Shown here: positions 18,894 to 27,068 of the stretch, piece after piece
How the letters are laid out: each line of letters opens with the position of its first letter
Position numbering within the stretch: position 1 is the first letter of the stretch
DNA from: Geothrix fermentans DSM 14018
GTDB taxonomy: Bacteria; Acidobacteriota; Holophagae; Holophagales; Holophagaceae
Direction of reading: 5' to 3'
DNA: 47,323 bases
Assembly (NCBI RefSeq): GCF_000428885.1
Contig: NZ_AUAU01000025.1
Coordinates: 1 to 47,323, forward strand
Notes under the pieces: generated by a model
What the model was told of the DNA's origin: nothing
Databases searched by the model: none
The model's input: the letters and a program-made list of their open reading frames with translations, nothing else
Program-made: the position numbers and the translations under genes

Positions 18894-20798
18894 CTACTCC
18901 TCCACCGGCACCTGGACGGCGCTGGCGTTCACGTAGATGCCGCCGAAGTGGCCCCAGAAGCTGCTGAGGCCGGGGCGCAGGCGGCCCTCCTGGTCGAGGG
19001 ACTGGAGTTCCGCGGAGAGGAGCTTCTGGGCCTCGGTGGTCTGGACCTCCTGGATGAGGGTCCGGCGGGTCTCGAAGGTCAGGGCCGGGGCGGGCTCCCG
19101 GGAGGTGATGCGGGCGGCCCAGAGCTTGCCGTCCTGGGCCCAGAGCAGGGGCGTGGTCTGGCCCACGGGCGTGTCCAACAGGGCCTTGCGGATGCCGGGG
19201 TGGGCCACCAGGTCGCGGAGGCCGCTGAGGGGGGCCGCGGCCTGGTCGGTGACGGGACCCACGGCCTGGAGGCCGCCGGTCTTCAGGGCCTGCTCCGCCT
19301 TGGCCAGGGCCTGCTTGCGGGACTCCTCGAGGCGGTAGGCGGCCAGGACCTTGGCGCGGACCTCCTTGAAGGGCGGCACGGCCTCCGGCAGCTCCTCCTG
19401 CACCCGGAAGAGGATGTGGCGATCGGCGAAGCGCATGGGCTTGGAGACTTCCCCCACCTTCAGGCGGAAGGTCTCGCCAGCAAGCTGGGCCAGCTCAGGC
19501 AGGCCCTCGGACTGGGCGCCGGGCTCGTTGCTGAAGGGCTGGCTGAGCTGGGCCTGGCTGCCCAGGCTCTTGGCGGCAGAGGCCAGGTCGCCGCCGTTGG
19601 CGCGCTTGCGGATCTGCTCCAGGCGCTCCTGGGCCCGGGCGTTGAAGCGGTCGTCGGAGATCTCCTTGGCGAGCTGCTCCTTGACGTCCTCGAAGCGCTT
19701 CTCGCGGCGGCCCTCCAGCTTGATGAGGTGGATGCCGTACACGGTGCGGACGGGCTGGCTGATCTCGCCGGGCTTGAGGGTCGCGGCGGCCTCGGAGAAG
19801 GGCTTCTGCATCTGGGGGAAGCGGAACCAGCCCAGGTCGCCGCCGTTGCCCTTGGCGCTGGGATCCTCGCTGAGCTCCTCGGCGGCCTTGGCGAAGTCCT
19901 GTCCTTTCACGAGGCGCTCGCGCAGCAGCTGGGCCTTGGCCTTGGCCTCCTGGGCCTGGGTGTCGCCTTCGGCCTTGAAGAGGATGTGGCGGGCCTTGAA
20001 CTCGATGAAGTCGTTCTTGCGGGCCTCGAAGGCGGCCTTGAGGGTGGCGTCGTCCACCTGGAGGTCCTTGCCCAGGGCGGCGCGGTCCACGGCCACGTAC
20101 TGGATGACGCGGCGGGGGGGCTGGAGGAAGCGGTCGCCGCCGGCCTTGTAGAAGGGCTTCAGGGTCCCGTCGCCGGGATCGGCCACGGTGGCGGGATCCA
20201 CGGCCAGGGCGACCTGCTGGAAGGCCACCTTCTCATTGCGCAGGCGGTCCTCCACCGCCAGCCAGGCGCCGTCCACGGGCACCTGCACGGCCGCCTGCTG
20301 GATGAGCTTGGAGCGCAGCAGCTCGCTGCGCAGGTTCCGCTCCTGGAGGGCCGGGTTGAAGCCGGTCTCCTGGAAGATCTGCTTCAGCTCCGCCGTGGAC
20401 TTCAGGTTGCCCTGGGCGTCCAGGAGGATGGGGTACTGCTTCAGGAAGGCCCGCAGGCGGGCGCCGACTTCTTCATCCGTCACCACCACGTGGTGCCGCT
20501 CCGCCAGCTCCTCCATGAGCTTCTGGTTGATGAGGTCGCGCAGGGCCTGGGACTGGACGAAGGGCTTGAGGGCCTCGGGGCTGGCCTGCTTGCCATAGCG
20601 CTGGTAGAGCTCCTGCATGTGCTCCGCCAGGTCGCGAAGCAGCACGTCGCGGCCGTAGACCCGCGCCACCACCGTATCCGGCGTGTCCACCCGGCCTGAG
20701 GGGGCCAGATAGGCCACCAGTCCCAGGAGGACGACGATCATGACCGCCGCCATGGGCGTGCGGTTGGATTTGAAGACCTGACGGAAGGAACGCAGCAT
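18894..20798 (-). CDS. PpiD/SurA-type periplasmic peptidyl-prolyl isomerase chaperone
   Basis: 634 aa. A single N-terminal membrane anchor (about residues 15-35) holds a large periplasmic part: a SurA-N-like helical chaperone domain (about 50-200, with LRDLINQKLMEELAE), then a parvulin PPIase domain (about 260-370: FKARHILFKAE, then GGDLGWFRF, then VRTVYGIHLIKLE), then a second helical/parvulin-like region. It assists folding of exported proteins, much as PpiD does at the Sec exit. ATG 20798 is preferred over 20816 because CGGAG precedes it at good spacing. It is divergent from def (97 bp between starts). Confidence 0.9.
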   Translation of the reverse strand: MLRSFRQVFKSNRTPMAAVMIVVLLGLVAYLAPSGRVDTPDTVVARVYGRDVLLRDLAEHMQELYQRYGKQASPEALKPFVQSQALRDLINQKLMEELAERHHVVVTDEEVGARLRAFLKQYPILLDAQGNLKSTAELKQIFQETGFNPALQERNLRSELLRSKLIQQAAVQVPVDGAWLAVEDRLRNEKVAFQQVALAVDPATVADPGDGTLKPFYKAGGDRFLQPPRRVIQYVAVDRAALGKDLQVDDATLKAAFEARKNDFIEFKARHILFKAEGDTQAQEAKAKAQLLRERLVKGQDFAKAAEELSEDPSAKGNGGDLGWFRFPQMQKPFSEAAATLKPGEISQPVRTVYGIHLIKLEGRREKRFEDVKEQLAKEISDDRFNARAQERLEQIRKRANGGDLASAAKSLGSQAQLSQPFSNEPGAQSEGLPELAQLAGETFRLKVGEVSKPMRFADRHILFRVQEELPEAVPPFKEVRAKVLAAYRLEESRKQALAKAEQALKTGGLQAVGPVTDQAAAPLSGLRDLVAHPGIRKALLDTPVGQTTPLLWAQDGKLWAARITSREPAPALTFETRRTLIQEVQTTEAQKLLSAELQSLDQEGRLRPGLSSFWGHFGGIYVNASAVQVPVEE

Positions 20799-20895
20799 GC
20801 GGGGGCTCCGGGGCACGGACCTCCCAGATTACCGCGGGGGCGCTTTATATGACAGGCTCCCCTGTTGGATTACACTGGAATGCTGGAGTGTTTGC

Positions 20896-21399
20896 ATGGC
20901 CGTCCTGCCCGTACTGACCTGGGGCGATCCCCGATTGAAGAAGAACAGCGAGGATGTGGGGGCGTGGACCCCGGAGCTGGAGCAACTGGTGGCGGACATG
21001 TTCGAGACCGCCCTCGACGAGGAGGGTGTGGGCCTCGCCGCGCCTCAGATCGGCGTGAACCTGAACCTGGCGGTGATCGACTGCTCCTGCGGCGAAGACC
21101 CGGCCCAGAAGCTCATCCTCATCAACCCCGAGGTCACCCATGAAGAGGGCAGCCAGGTGGGCCCCGAGGGCTGCCTGTCCATCCCCGGCATCCGGGAAGT
21201 GCTGGAGCGCCCCCAGAAGGTGGCCATCCGCAACCGGACCAAGGACGGGAGCTGGCACGAGCTGGTGGGCGAGGACCTGCTGGCCCGGGCCTTCTGCCAT
21301 GAGATCGACCATCTGCGCGGGCGCCTCTTCGTGGAGTATTTCGGCCCCGTGAAGCGCCAGGTCATCCAGCGCAAATACCAGAAACAGGCCCGCGGATGA
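20896..21399 (+). CDS. def: Peptide deformylase
   Basis: Removes the N-formyl group from nascent proteins. 167 aa with all three motifs: GVGLAAPQIG (about 45-53), EGCLS with metal ligand Cys93, and HEIDH with His135, Glu136 and His139. ATG 20896 is preceded by GGAG eight bases upstream; the frame is open further but lies in the divergent promoter region. Its stop overlaps the fmt start by ATGA (21396-21399), the common def-fmt arrangement. Confidence 0.97.
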   Translation: MAVLPVLTWGDPRLKKNSEDVGAWTPELEQLVADMFETALDEEGVGLAAPQIGVNLNLAVIDCSCGEDPAQKLILINPEVTHEEGSQVGPEGCLSIPGIREVLERPQKVAIRNRTKDGSWHELVGEDLLARAFCHEIDHLRGRLFVEYFGPVKRQVIQRKYQKQARG

Positions 21400-22316
21400 C
21401 CCGCATCGCGTTCCTCGGCACCCCCCGCGCGGCCGTTCCGGCCCTCCGGGCTCTGGCCGAGGAGGGCGTGGCGGCGGTGTTCTCCAACCCGGACCGGCCC
21501 GCGGGCCGGGGGCGCCACCTGGAGTCGCCGCCGGTGAAGCTGGCGGCCCTGGAGCTGGGCCTGCCGGTCCACCAACCCCTGACCTGGAAGGCGCCGGAGA
21601 CCCGGGCCCTGTGGGAATCCCTGGAGATCGACCTGGCGGTGGTGGTGGCCTACGGGCACCTGCTGCCCCGCTGGATGCTGGAGTCCTGCGCCAACGGCGT
21701 CTGGAACCTGCACTTCTCCCTGTTGCCCCGCTGGCGCGGCGCCGCCCCGGTCAACCACGCCCTCCTGGCCGGCGACGAGGAGACCGGGGTCAGCCTCATG
21801 CGGCTCACGGAGGGGCTGGACGAGGGGCCGGTCCTGGCCCAGTCCCGCCGCCCCATCGGCCAGGGGGACACGGCCGAGAGCCTGCTGGCGGCCCTGTCCA
21901 CGGACGCGGCGGAGCTCCTCATGGACCAGCTGCCCCTCCTGCTCTGCGGCTGCGGCCGGCCCCTGGAGCAGCGCCACGAGGGGGCCACCTACGCCTCCAA
22001 GCTCCGCAAGGACATGGGCCGGCTGGACTGGCACCGCCCCGCGGCGGAGCTGCACCGCCAGGTCCGCGCCCTCTGGCCCTGGCCGGGCACCGAGCTGCAG
22101 GTGGAGGGCCAGCCCCTCAAGGTCTGCGGCGTGGGGATCCTGCGCACCTGCTACCGCGAGCCGGGCCAGATCCTGTGGGGCAAGGAGGGCGCCTGGCTCA
22201 CCACCCCCGACGGCGCCCTGGAACTCACCCAGCTCCAGCGCCCCGGCAAGCCCGTCCAGCCTGCCCTCCAGGCCCTCCAGCCCTGGGGCGCCACCGGCAG
22301 CCGGGCACTCAGCTGA
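21396..22316 (+). CDS. fmt: Methionyl-tRNA formyltransferase
   Basis: Formylates initiator Met-tRNA with 10-formyl-THF. 306 aa. The N-terminal Rossmann-like domain starts RIAFLGTPRAAVPALRAL. The catalytic triad is in place: Asn104 and His106 in WNLHFSLLPRWRGAAPVN, and Asp142 in GLDEGPVL, with the same spacing as in E. coli Fmt. The C-terminal OB-like domain starts around residue 205 (RLDWHRPAAELHRQVRALWP). It is translationally coupled to def, so adding and removing the formyl group are encoded together. A nested repeat island follows. Confidence 0.97.
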   Translation: MTRIAFLGTPRAAVPALRALAEEGVAAVFSNPDRPAGRGRHLESPPVKLAALELGLPVHQPLTWKAPETRALWESLEIDLAVVVAYGHLLPRWMLESCANGVWNLHFSLLPRWRGAAPVNHALLAGDEETGVSLMRLTEGLDEGPVLAQSRRPIGQGDTAESLLAALSTDAAELLMDQLPLLLCGCGRPLEQRHEGATYASKLRKDMGRLDWHRPAAELHRQVRALWPWPGTELQVEGQPLKVCGVGILRTCYREPGQILWGKEGAWLTTPDGALELTQLQRPGKPVQPALQALQPWGATGSRALS

Positions 22317-22390
22317 TCGAAAGACGGGGACAGGATTAACAGGATGAAAAGCTGGATTAACAGGATTAAAACTTTGTTTTGAATCCTGTT

Positions 22391-22690
22391 ACCTGCTTAT
22401 CGGCCAAGCTCAGCCCCATGTTCGCAAGATGAAAGGCTGGAGCCGGAGATGACGGAGAAACGGCCTCGGGTCCACAGATTTGCACAGATTGAAAACGGGG
22501 CTGCGGCTGATTTGGGGGTGCAGCTTCGCAAGCGTGGGCGCCCCCATGACCTCCGGCAACGCCGGAGGCCGCCTTCGGCGGGCCCACGCATGGTGGGTCG
22601 AGCCCCCTCCGCGCTCTCCGCGCGCCCGAAGGGCGGTCTCTGCGCCCTCTGCGTTCCGCTTTTCTGGCTGAGGCTCGCCGATAATCAGGT
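22391..22690. mobile_element. 300-bp MITE-like non-coding element, copy 1
   Basis: Starts ACCTGCTTATCGGC and ends GCCGATAATCAGGT, imperfect terminal inverted repeats (13 of the outer 14 bp match, 21 of 25). It is flanked on both sides by CCTGTT (22385-22390 and 22691-22696), a candidate 6-bp target duplication. It interrupts the right arm of a family A repeat. Inside are a CCACAGATTTGCACAGATT motif (22472-22490), a nested palindromic core (22532-22589) and a family B-like stretch (about 22638-22662). No credible protein is encoded. Its first 78 bp are identical to 47246-47323. Confidence 0.65.
22532..22589. repeat. Nested palindromic core of the 300-bp element
   Basis: Outer arms GCGTGGGC (22532-22539) and GCCCACGC (22582-22589) enclose a perfect CCTCCGGC-AAC-GCCGGAGG hairpin (22550-22568) and a GCC-rich inner stem. 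As RNA or cruciform DNA it should be very stable. Confidence 0.65.
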
Positions 22691-22740
22691 CCTGTTAATC
22701 CTTCAAAATCCTGTTAATCCTGTCCCCGTTTTTTTGTCGG

Positions 22741-25554
22741 CTACGCCAGCCTCGCCGCCACGTCACGGTAGTCGGGATCCATGGTGTGGACGGCCTTGAA
22801 CTCGGCGGCGGCGAGGGCGGGCTGGCCCTGCTGGAGGAAGATCTCCGCCAGGTCGTAGCGGAGGCCGATGCTGTCCTCGGGCGGGAAACCCGGGGCCTCG
22901 ATGCCCTGGCGCAGCCAGTCCACGGCGGCCTTGAGGTCGCCCCGGGCCTGCTCGCAGATGCTGAGCATGGAGCAGCACTCCAAGGTGCGCTCGGGGTCGC
23001 CCATGGCGATCTTGAACTCCTCGATGGCGGGATCGATGAGCATCATCTCCTTGTAGGCGATGCCCAGGTTGTAGTGGGTGTCGTAGTCGTCGCCCTTGAC
23101 CTGCTTCTCCACGCCCTCGCGGAAGGCGCTGAACAGCTCGTCCACGCTCTGGATCTTTTCCACGACGTTGGTGGCGTCGTGCATCTCCTCGCCCTCGCCC
23201 GTGTCCATGAGCGCGGTGCCCAGCACGTCCGTGAGGTCGAAGAAGGAGTTGGCGAAGTCGCTCTCCGCCAGGGCGCTGGCCTTGGGGACGTGGCCCAGCT
23301 TCTGAAGGGCCGTGGAGGCCCGGTCCAGACGGGCTTCCAGCTCCGGATGCCCGGGGAACTGGGCGAGGGCGGCCTGGATCTCGGCCATCGCCTCGTCCGG
23401 GCTGCCGTAGTCCAGCTGGAAGTCGATGTCGCCCAGGAGGCCGGCCAGCTCCTCCGGGATGTCCGGTGCGCCGGCCTCCGCGGCCAGGGCCTCGATGGTC
23501 TCCGGGGACAGGATGCCCGTGGGCATGGGGGGGAGCGGCGTGGTGGGCGCCGAGAAGGGAACGGCCTTGGCCTCCAGCTCCGTGAGGGTGTCGTCCATCC
23601 AGCCCAGGTCCGAGGCGTCCAGGGCCGCGGGCTCCATCGGGGCCGGAGCCGGGGTCGGAATCGGGGCAGGGGGCGCCGGGACGGGCGGGAGGCCGGCCGC
23701 CGCGGCGAAGGGGTCCGGCAGGACCGGCAGGCCCTCGCCCAGGGCGATGGCCTCGCGGAGAGGGGTGGGAGGGGCCGCCGCAGGCGGGGGTGGCGGCGGG
23801 GGCTGGGGGGCGAAGGCCGCGACATCCAGCTCGATGGGCTCGAGCTTAGCGGGGACGGGCTCGGGCAGCGCGATGGGAGCCGCGGGGGCGGGAGGGGCCA
23901 CCGGAATGGGCGGGGCGACGGGAACCGGCGGGAGCGCGGCGGGGGGAGGCGGCGCGGGCGGCCTCACCGGCTGGGGTGGGGCGGCGGGGCGCGCGCCCGG
24001 TTCGGGCAGGCCCAGGGTCCGGCGGTGGATGCGGGTGGAGCCCGGGAAGAGCTGCTCGGCCATGTCCAGCAGGTGGGTGGCCTCCTGCTTCTTGCCGAGC
24101 TGGGCCAGGGCCTGGGCGCTCTGCACGTACTGCATCTGCACCTTGGTGAGATGCCCCGTGGTGCGGTGCACGGCGACGATGGCCTCGATGAGGTTGAGAT
24201 CCGAGGGATCCAGCTCCAGGGCCTTCTTGTAGGTCTCCACGGCGCGCTCGGGGCTGCCGCTGCGGAGCAGGGCCTCGGCCTCGCGGGCGAACTGCTCCAT
24301 GCGGAGCCGCCGCACGGGATCCAGCTCGGTCTCCCGGACCTGGAGGGTGCCTTCGGCGGGCGCGGCACCGCCGAAGCCTGGGCTCGGGGCCTCCGGCGCG
24401 CGGAAGGTGGCCGCGGGGGCGGCGGAAGCATCCGGAACCGCGCCCAGGGCGCGGAGCTGGCCCGAGAGCTGGCCGATGAGGCCCTGGTCGTTGGCCTGGT
24501 GGGCGAGGCCGTAGGCGCTCTGGAGGGCCTGGACCTGCTCGCCGCGGTTGCCGCTCTGATGGGCGATCTCCGCCAGGAGGATCCAGGCCTCGATGCCCAT
24601 GGCGTTCTGCATGGCGGTCCGGAGGCTCCGGGCCACGGTGTCGCCTGAGCCCCGGCGGGCCAGCTCGCGGGCGATGGGCGCGAAGAGCCGCAGGCCCTCC
24701 TCGCCGCGATCGGCGTTCACTAGGTTGCGGAGGGCCTTCTCCGCGAGCGGAAGGGACTTCTCGGGCAGCTGGGCGATCTCCGCCAGGGCCTCCAGGGCGC
24801 GGTCGGGGTGGCCGCTGCGGATCTCGATCTCCGCCAGGGCCTCCAGCAGTTCCGTATCCCTGGGATTGCTGGAGAGGCCCTCCCTCAGGTGCTGGGCCGC
24901 CGCGGCGTAGTCGCCCTGGATCACCGCCAGCCGGCTCTGGGTGAGGAAGACATGGGGCGTGGAGATCATCGCCTTGGCGCGCTCGAGGATCTGGCTCGCC
25001 TCGCCGTGCATCTGCTCCATGGCCAGGGACTCGGCCACCTCCAGGTAGATGCCCGCGGCGCGGTCCTTCATGCCCTCCTTGTTGTAGAGGTCCGCGAGCT
25101 TGACCTTCATCTTCAGGTTCTTGGGGTCCAGGTCGACGACCTTGTTGAACTCCTCCAGGGCCCGCTTGATGAGGCCCTTCTTCTGGAAGTGCTCGGCCAC
25201 CTGCATGTGGACCTTCACCGCATCGGTGACCTTGTTCATCTGGCGGTAGAGGTCCGCCAGGCGCTGGGCCGCGTCGATGTCCTCGGGGGCGTTGCGCACC
25301 ACCTTCTGATAGATGGCGGCGGCGCGGGCGTGGAAGCCGTCCCGTTCGTAGGCGTTGCCGAGGCGCTTGTGGATCTCCACGCCCTCCCGGGTCCGGCCGA
25401 TCTGCAGGTAGAGATCGCCGATCTGGTTCAGGGTGGCGTAGTCCTTGGGGTTGTCGTCGACGAGCTTGAGGAACTCGTCGATGGCCCGGTCCACCTTCCC
25501 CGCTGTCAGGAGCTTGTCGGCTTCCTTCTTGACTTTGACGCGATCAATGGCCAT
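22741..25554 (-). CDS. Large tetratricopeptide-repeat protein
   Basis: 937 aa, no signal peptide. Residues about 1-370 are a run of TPR units starting with VKKEADKLLTAGKVDRAIDE; another unit pair lies near 420-480 (RAVETYKKALELDPSDLNLI). A Pro/Ala-rich low-complexity linker occupies about 510-680. A C-terminal TPR block follows (about 700-937, with YDTHYNLGIAYKEMMLIDPA and CEQARGDLKAAVDWLRQGIE). The layout, TPR arms joined by a flexible linker, is that of a scaffold; similar proteins are common in deltaproteobacteria and Acidobacteria, some linked to motility or pili. No partner is visible here. Start ATG 25554 is the only reasonable one. Confidence 0.88.
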   Translation of the reverse strand: MAIDRVKVKKEADKLLTAGKVDRAIDEFLKLVDDNPKDYATLNQIGDLYLQIGRTREGVEIHKRLGNAYERDGFHARAAAIYQKVVRNAPEDIDAAQRLADLYRQMNKVTDAVKVHMQVAEHFQKKGLIKRALEEFNKVVDLDPKNLKMKVKLADLYNKEGMKDRAAGIYLEVAESLAMEQMHGEASQILERAKAMISTPHVFLTQSRLAVIQGDYAAAAQHLREGLSSNPRDTELLEALAEIEIRSGHPDRALEALAEIAQLPEKSLPLAEKALRNLVNADRGEEGLRLFAPIARELARRGSGDTVARSLRTAMQNAMGIEAWILLAEIAHQSGNRGEQVQALQSAYGLAHQANDQGLIGQLSGQLRALGAVPDASAAPAATFRAPEAPSPGFGGAAPAEGTLQVRETELDPVRRLRMEQFAREAEALLRSGSPERAVETYKKALELDPSDLNLIEAIVAVHRTTGHLTKVQMQYVQSAQALAQLGKKQEATHLLDMAEQLFPGSTRIHRRTLGLPEPGARPAAPPQPVRPPAPPPPAALPPVPVAPPIPVAPPAPAAPIALPEPVPAKLEPIELDVAAFAPQPPPPPPPAAAPPTPLREAIALGEGLPVLPDPFAAAAGLPPVPAPPAPIPTPAPAPMEPAALDASDLGWMDDTLTELEAKAVPFSAPTTPLPPMPTGILSPETIEALAAEAGAPDIPEELAGLLGDIDFQLDYGSPDEAMAEIQAALAQFPGHPELEARLDRASTALQKLGHVPKASALAESDFANSFFDLTDVLGTALMDTGEGEEMHDATNVVEKIQSVDELFSAFREGVEKQVKGDDYDTHYNLGIAYKEMMLIDPAIEEFKIAMGDPERTLECCSMLSICEQARGDLKAAVDWLRQGIEAPGFPPEDSIGLRYDLAEIFLQQGQPALAAAEFKAVHTMDPDYRDVAARLA

Positions 25555-25629
25555 TCACTGCCTCAGGTTGCCTGACGGGGGTTCGGAAAGTGTAGGCGGG
25601 GCGGGCCCGCCTTGGATAGATCCGGCGTG

Positions 25630-26061
25630 CTAACCGAGGTTGCGGCCCGTGAAGCTGTGGGGCAGCAGGTCCTCCAGCCGGTGGAGCACGCGGTCGCGGC
25701 GGTTGGCCAGGAGGATCGGCAGGTGCTCGGCAAACTCTGCCAGGGCCTGCCTGCAGGCGCCGCAGGGCGGCGTCAGCAGGTCCGCGTCCGTCACCACCAC
25801 GGCGGCCACCAGGCCCCCGGGGCGCAGGCCCGCGGCCACGGCGGCGCTGAGAGCTCCCCGTTCGGCGCAGAGGGTCACGGGGTAGGCGGCATTCTCCACA
25901 TTGCACCCGGCCACGATGTCGCCCGAGGAGGTCCGCAGCGCCGCTCCGACCTGGAAATGGGAATAGGCCGCATGGGCGTTGGCCCGGGCCCCCCAGGCCG
26001 CTTCCAGCAGGGGGGTCCAGGCGGGGGATTGGGGATCGTCGAACACCATCGCCTCCTGCAT
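25630..26061 (-). CDS. cdd: Cytidine deaminase
   Basis: Converts cytidine to uridine in pyrimidine salvage. 143 aa, the homotetrameric size. The zinc site is complete: CNVENA region, CAERGAL (Cys ligand and catalytic Glu) and PCGACRQ (two Cys ligands). The N-terminal AYSHFQVGAALRTSSG stretch is typical. A second ATG four codons in is also possible. It lies 4 bp downstream of the DUF58 gene on the same strand, so the two probably share a transcript. The 75-bp gap to the TPR gene shows nothing else. Confidence 0.94.
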   Translation of the reverse strand: MQEAMVFDDPQSPAWTPLLEAAWGARANAHAAYSHFQVGAALRTSSGDIVAGCNVENAAYPVTLCAERGALSAAVAAGLRPGGLVAAVVVTDADLLTPPCGACRQALAEFAEHLPILLANRRDRVLHRLEDLLPHSFTGRNLG

Positions 26062-26065
26062 GTCC

Positions 26066-26995
26066 CTAGCTTAGCGGAGGCGGGTCCCCGGCGCCTTCGG
26101 CCCGGGCCAGGGCAAGGGCCCGCCAGCAGGGGGTGTGGCCCCTCACCTCCCGGGTCTCCAGGGCGCCCTGGAGCTCCAGGCTGACGTCCCGCTTCTGGAG
26201 GCGGGCCTGGAGCACGGCGCCCGAGAGCCGCTCCAGCTCCCGCTCGAAGGGCCGGCCCGGGGCCCAGACGCCGAGGTCGAGCCTCAGATGGAGGCCCTGG
26301 GGCCGCTCCTCCTGGAAGGTGCGCACCCAGAGCTGGCTGCGCTGGGCCGTGCGCTTCCAGTGGACCCGGCCCGGGGGATCCCCCGCCCGCCAGGGGCGCG
26401 CGCCCTCGGGGCTGCTGGTCCCCTCCAGGGCCACAGTGCGGTGCCCCTCGCCCCGCCAGCCCGCCGGCGGGGCGGGGGGGGGGCGGGGGGGGGGCAGGAT
26501 GAGCAGGTCCTGGTCCAGGTCGAGGAATCGGGCCTTCTCCACCAGGCCGAAGGGGAAGCGGGTGCGCAGCTCCAGCCGGCGCACCTTCGTCCAGCCTCGG
26601 CGGCCCGCCCGGGCCTGAAGGACCACCAGCGTGTCCTCGCCCGGAGTGGTCCGGCCCAGGAAGCCCGGCTCCACCTGGCCATCTTCCAGGCTGAGGTGGA
26701 GCTCCAGGCCCCGGATCCGGCCCCGGCCCTGGTCCCGCAGGCGGAGCCGGAGACCGCCCCGGACGCGGGCGAAGAGGTTGCCCTCCTCGAGGCCGGCCAC
26801 CGCCAGGCCCTGGAGGGCCCGGCGGCTGAGAACCCCGGAGACCAGGAAGAGGCCCAACATCAGGGAGAACACCAGGTAGAGCAGGTTGTTCCCGGTGTTC
26901 ACGGAGAAGGCGCCCACGGCCAGCAGGGCCAGCAGGCACTGCGCGCCCAGCCCGGTGAGGGAGAGGCGTAGGTGGCGGTCGCTCCACAGCTGCAT
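26066..26995 (-). CDS. DUF58-family membrane-anchored protein with homopolymeric C tracts
   Basis: 309 aa. Two hydrophobic segments near the N-terminus (about residues 15-55) precede a DUF58 domain, whose landmark here is RAGDPPGRVHWKRTAQ (about 205-220). DUF58 proteins usually accompany MoxR ATPases, but none is near. ATG 26995 (MQLWSDRH) is chosen because hydrophobic sequence follows directly. Oddity: codons for PPPRPPP contain two uninterrupted 10-nt C runs in the coding strand (26474-26483 and 26485-26494), a potential slippage site. Confidence 0.85.
   Translation of the reverse strand: MQLWSDRHLRLSLTGLGAQCLLALLAVGAFSVNTGNNLLYLVFSLMLGLFLVSGVLSRRALQGLAVAGLEEGNLFARVRGGLRLRLRDQGRGRIRGLELHLSLEDGQVEPGFLGRTTPGEDTLVVLQARAGRRGWTKVRRLELRTRFPFGLVEKARFLDLDQDLLILPPPRPPPAPPAGWRGEGHRTVALEGTSSPEGARPWRAGDPPGRVHWKRTAQRSQLWVRTFQEERPQGLHLRLDLGVWAPGRPFERELERLSGAVLQARLQKRDVSLELQGALETREVRGHTPCWRALALARAEGAGDPPPLS
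26474..26494. repeat. Twin 10-nt homopolymer tract (G10-C-G10 on plus strand)
   Basis: Two runs of ten G separated by a single C, inside the DUF58 coding region, with further GGGG and GGCGG just upstream. Such runs are prone to polymerase slippage, and the plus strand could form a G-quadruplex. Confidence 0.75.
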
Positions 26996-27068
26996 CGCCT
27001 CCAGCCTACCTCGCCATGCGATTCCGGATCGCCTGATAGCATGATCCTCCATCCCCACAAGGTCCCCC

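Larger units (their letters stand above)
22325..22733. repeat. Family A inverted repeat, copy 1, interrupted by an inserted element
   Basis: Left arm about 22325-22367 carries two ATTAACAGGAT units; right arm is 22381-22390 continued at 22691-22733 (CCTGTTAATCC twice, ending in CCCCG and seven Ts). Without the 300-bp insert it would match the simple hairpin at 30610-30716. The T-run at 22730-22736 makes it look like a terminator for fmt; the gap lies between convergent fmt and TPR genes. Confidence 0.8.

Noticed and set aside
22449-22799. Open frame within the 300-bp element and its flank
   Set aside because: Its sequence comes from repeat arms and palindromes, has no ribosome binding site, and runs into the antisense of the TPR gene.
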